Source: Toxonevra muliebris
Lineage: Eukaryota > Arthropoda > Insecta > Diptera > Pallopteridae
DNA length: 64,000 nt
NCBI GenBank assembly: GCA_963691655.1
Contig: OY829326.1
Coordinates: 148,074,998-148,138,997 of the forward strand
Direction: 5' to 3'
The position numbers were made by a program, and so were the translations under genes. A model generated the notes under the pieces. That model ran no database searches, was not told the DNA's origin, and saw nothing but the letters and a program-made list of their open reading frames with translations. How positions within the stretch are numbered: the first letter of the stretch is position 1; each line of letters starts with the position of its first letter. Positions 61,366 through 64,000 of this stretch are shown here, in pieces.

Positions 61366-62120
61366 CTACACGCAAAGAAAAAATTCGTTTCTCAGAAACG
61401 AAATTTTCACTAAACGAACTTCGTTTATGGAATGTTTTCATGATGAACGAAGATTTATTCATCATAAACGGTTCAATTCTTTCACAATAACCGAAAAACC
61501 TTTTCCATCATATTCATCATAAACGGGTAAATTCTTTTACGATGAACTAAAAACGTTTGCAATAAAATGCAATATTGTATTTCCCTGAAAAATATAAAAA
61601 GGAAAGCAAAAACAATTTTCATATGTACATTGGCATTTTATTGTGGTTTTTGTTTAAATAAAATTTTCTGATTAAAAACTAGAAACCCACGCACTTTTTT
61701 ATAGGCAAAAAGAAATTTGATGAAATAATTTCAATACACAATCAAAATTCTTCAATGCGTTGACAAATGATACTTCCCGTTATGTTGTGTTGATTTGTTG
61801 TTGTGTGGAGTTTGAATGTAAGCGTCGCTGCTGCTTCTTTTTGCGACGAGAGAGAGATGAGAGGAAAACGAAAATAAAAAGAGAAGAGAGTTGTGGACTT
61901 TCGTTTAGCAGAAACGTTTTTTTCATTCGCCAGAAAAGAAAATTGCTTTAATTTTATCGTGAACGAATTTTCGTTCATCATAAAATTGTTAATCTTTTGC
62001 AGAAAACAGTTTCGGTTTCTGCAAACACTGCAACGTTCCTCAGAAACATTTTTGTTCAGCGTAAAAGTAATATATTCTCCACAAACGGGCGATAAACGTT
62101 TTTTTTTTCTTTGCGTGTAG
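61366..62120. mobile_element. 755-bp foldback-like element inside the RTE relic
   Basis: The ends CTACACGCAAAGAAAAAA (61366) and its inverse (ending 62120) match over about 18 bases. The subterminal parts are full of short palindromic and repeated words: CGTTTCTCAGAAACG, TTCATCATAAACGG (at least twice on the left), TTTTCGTTCATCATAAA (right) and CTCAGAAAC. RTE text stops at 61365 and resumes at about 62121, which confirms an insertion. Flanks GAATAGATG and GAATATATG are similar but offset by one or two bases, so the target duplication is unresolved. No transposase is present. Confidence 0.75.
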
Positions 62121-62429
62121 GGAATATATGGGAGAAAAAAAGATGTAAGAATCAGACAAATATTTAAGCGAAATAAAATCTATTGTGAAAGATTGTAGTC
62201 AATGGAGACGTTACATTGAGGCGTTATGTCATATATTCCAAGGAAACCCAAAAGACATAGAAAGCCCAGTGATTGAAATCTTAACTCAGTCTCCTGAAAA
62301 TAAAACAAAATATTTCCGCCGTTTTACACCAATTAACGTGGAAAAAGTCTTCTTAATATCGAAAACAAGGTTCTCCGGAGTATATTGTATGGAAGATTGA
62401 AGCCCGTTTCCAAGAGATTGATTGGACTT

Positions 62430-63254
62430 TATAATTGTGGCTTCAGAACCACTAACAGTATTTCTGTAATGGTTGGAGAGAAAGAAGTATCTGTATATTA
62501 AGTGACAGTCAGGCTGCGCTTAAATCCTTGCTTAATCCTCTAACCACGTCTAAACTGGTTATGCATTGCAAATCCAGACTGTGTTGGAAAACACAATAGA
62601 CTGCTGTTGATATGGGTTCCTGGACACACAGGAATTTCAGGAAATGAGTCGGCTGACCTTCTGGCCAGAAAGGGTTCGGAAACTGGTTTCCTGGGCCCAG
62701 AACCTGTACTACAGCCATCGTCATCGTCCACAGCCATCAAGACCACCATTAATGAGTGGGTCAACTTGACCCACAATTGTAAATGTGAGGACCTGAGGGG
62801 CTTTAGACAGACAAAGACCATGTTACCTGTTATCTCGAAGCGTCAAACAGACTCTCTGTTATCACTTAACAGAAAGAGCTGCAGGCAGCTGGTGGGATTA
62901 TATACAGGTCATTTCTCTTAGGCCAAACATTTGCATATGATTGGCCTGGGAGCGAGTGCCTTCTGTTCTTCCTGTGGTTTGGAGGAAGAATGTGAAGAGA
63001 CGACGGACCACTTTCTTAGTGTCTGCCCCGTTTTCTGCCAGATCAGAGTAAGCATATTTGGTACTGGAGTGTTGGGAGACGAAAACCTGAGCTCTCTAAC
63101 ACCGCAGGATCTGCTAAGATTTATTAATAAATCTGGTAGATTTAAAAAATAGCAAAAGGGAACACAGGATATAGTACAATGGATGTAAAACTTGTCTGAG
63201 TGCTGTATTTTTGAATACTTCTTTTGTCTGTTCCAACAAAAAAAAAAAAAAAAT
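62430..63254 (+). pseudogene. RNase H LINE, 3' terminal copy
   Basis: In one frame LSDSQAALKSLLNPLTTSKL (62500-62560) carries an RNase H Asp. After a stop and frame change comes WVPGHTGISGNESADLLARK (62613-62672) with the final Asp, then GFLGPEP. A frame of 73 codons then gives CSSCGLEEECEETTDHFLSVC (62961-63023), an intact C-x2-C...H-x4-C zinc knuckle, ending RFINKSGRFKK and stop (63152). The 3' UTR ends in a 15-base A-run (63238-63254). The upstream domains are missing. It differs from the 49.4-kb LINE in having a poly-A rather than AAT tail, so it belongs to another RNase H lineage. Confidence 0.82.
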
Positions 63255-63722
63255 AGTATTTCTAAGCTAAACGATTTAAATATAATGTATTCCTATAAAC
63301 TATAATATTGATCAAATAACTAACGTAGTTTTTCTCTAAGTGTATACGAGAGATATGTGTATGACCTTTTTATGTCATAACACAAAAGCTGTCTCCATCT
63401 CTGTCTACGCGCAATTGCCAATATTAACTACTACTACAACAACAGCAACTAAAACAATCAGACAATATCATCATATGCACATTCAAAATGTATTCATAAA
63501 TGTATGCACGTGTGTGTATTGGCATGTACCTCTGACATTACTGCCACAAAAAAACAAAGCAAAAAAAAATGAACGTACGTTAAAAAATCTCGTCCATTTC
63601 GTTTGTGCGCACTGTTGTTGAGTTGAACTGAGTTGAGTTGATTCTTTTATCCATGTCATATCGAGGAAAATGCATTTCAAACGAAACGAAAATCCCATGA
63701 ATAATTCTACTTCAATTCTAGG
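63255..63722. other. No gene recognised
   Basis: Contains CTACTACAACAACAGCAAC runs and short frames on both strands without recognisable content. Confidence 0.4.
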
Positions 63723-63838
63723 ATGAATGAAATAACAAAAACAACAATAACAACAACAGTAATGGTTACAATCTTATGCCTCCTTCTGATATTCAAATGC
63801 ATTCCATTTGCATTTGCGCCGCACTGAAAGCGCTGCAG
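63723..63838 (+). CDS. Candidate signal-peptide-like first exon (low confidence)
   Basis: After an in-frame stop 21 bases upstream, the ATG at 63723 opens 34 codons: a short polar start, a hydrophobic core VMVTILCLLLIF, and KCIPFAFA followed by PH. This is the layout of a secretory signal peptide with an A-x-A cleavage site. The TGA at 63825 ends it 11 bases before a strong splice donor (GCTGCAG then GTAAAG at 63839). An overlapping frame from ATG at 63776 (MPPSDIQMHSICICAALKAL) stays open through the donor. Either a small secreted peptide, a coding first exon in the other frame, or chance. No downstream exon lies within the window. Confidence 0.25.
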
Positions 63839-64000
63839 GTAAAGTTAGTATGCAACAGTGACGCATTTTAAATGTGCTATGTACATGTGTGGCTGTGTAT
63901 CTTCCCCTCTCTCGTACTTTTAGTCCCTTACCTTTCGACACTTGCATGCATGTAACTTTCTGACACCCAAATACTAACCATTAACAACAACAAAAACGCT

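Larger units (their letters stand above)
59690..62230 (+). pseudogene. RTE-type LINE relic, twice interrupted
   Basis: The endonuclease part reads LLDKTYGLCRYHDIKIALGD then SNAKV (59690-59766), with the APE-type Asp and Asn retained, followed in another frame by IEKFGLLDETADDG. After a hAT-like insertion (59992-60487), the linker before reverse transcriptase appears as SGGILLTDAHSIMRL and FSTLLNDND (60620-60700). The C-terminal part gives LKIWRPAKISN (61210-61245) and VKKLMWIGHTLSKP (61290-61330), broken by stops. After a second insertion (61366-62120), the frame resumes with SIVKDCSQWRRYIEALC (62169-62225), the usual end of RTE proteins. Most reverse-transcriptase motifs are missing. Family assignment is by motif wording and order. 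Confidence 0.75.

Overview
The window looks like AT-rich nuclear DNA of an insect, most likely a higher fly (Brachycera; a tephritid-like genome would fit). The reasons are the dense CAA/CAG/TTG and ACATACATA-type simple repeats, the lack of bacterial gene organisation, and a mobile-element mix of I-like, jockey-like and RTE-like LINEs, mariner and DD37E transposons, tRNA-derived SINEs and many small inverted-repeat elements. The species call is inference. No intact host protein-coding gene is visible; the window reads as a large intron or intergenic region. A few exon-like signals are given with low confidence (18057-18162, 18394-19211, 63723-63838).

Layout. 1-12.5 kb: a broken ORF of a repeat-associated family (640-1090), one copy of a 1.4-1.5 kb repeat (2424-3845; an inverted copy lies at 20468-21998), a TA-flanked inverted-repeat element (4300-4835), microsatellites, then a possible 4-kb TA-flanked unit (6491-10450) containing a 91-bp palindrome and six direct copies of a 14-bp motif. 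12.5-24 kb: a tRNA-Glu-derived SINE inside a degenerate GGTCTGA array, mostly featureless DNA, exon-like signals near 18-19 kb, and a SINE tail. 24-31 kb: a LINE 3' stub (24.3 kb), an 11-bp satellite of about 100 units (26105-27210), and a long degenerate TTGCCTCTGA-type array. 31.8-33.1 kb: a nearly full-length DD37E transposon relic inserted in that array. 37-38 kb: an RNase H LINE relic. 41-48 kb: two MITE relatives, an RTE reverse-transcriptase scrap (45.1 kb), a two-headed SINE (46091-46532), and a 1461-bp inverted-repeat element with subterminal repeats (46761-48221). 48.4-50.4 kb: a mariner relic interrupted by an I-like LINE. 52.9-55 kb: a foldback MITE and a jockey-like LINE pseudogene. 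58.9-63.3 kb: a 168-bp near-identical duplication, an RTE relic interrupted by a hAT-like element and by a foldback element, and another RNase H LINE 3' end.

How the parts relate. The elements form readable nests: LINE in mariner (12-bp target duplication), hAT-like element in RTE (8-bp duplication), DD37E element in minisatellite (TA duplication), SINE in GGTCTGA array. The two-headed SINE at 46 kb carries a single 15-bp target duplication around both tRNA-like heads, and its 3' tail matches the 3' end of the I-like LINE at 49.4 kb, including the AAT-repeat terminus. This suggests a SINE that uses that LINE for retrotransposition, with both partners about 3 kb apart. All protein-coding mobile elements seen are broken by stops, frameshifts or deletions.
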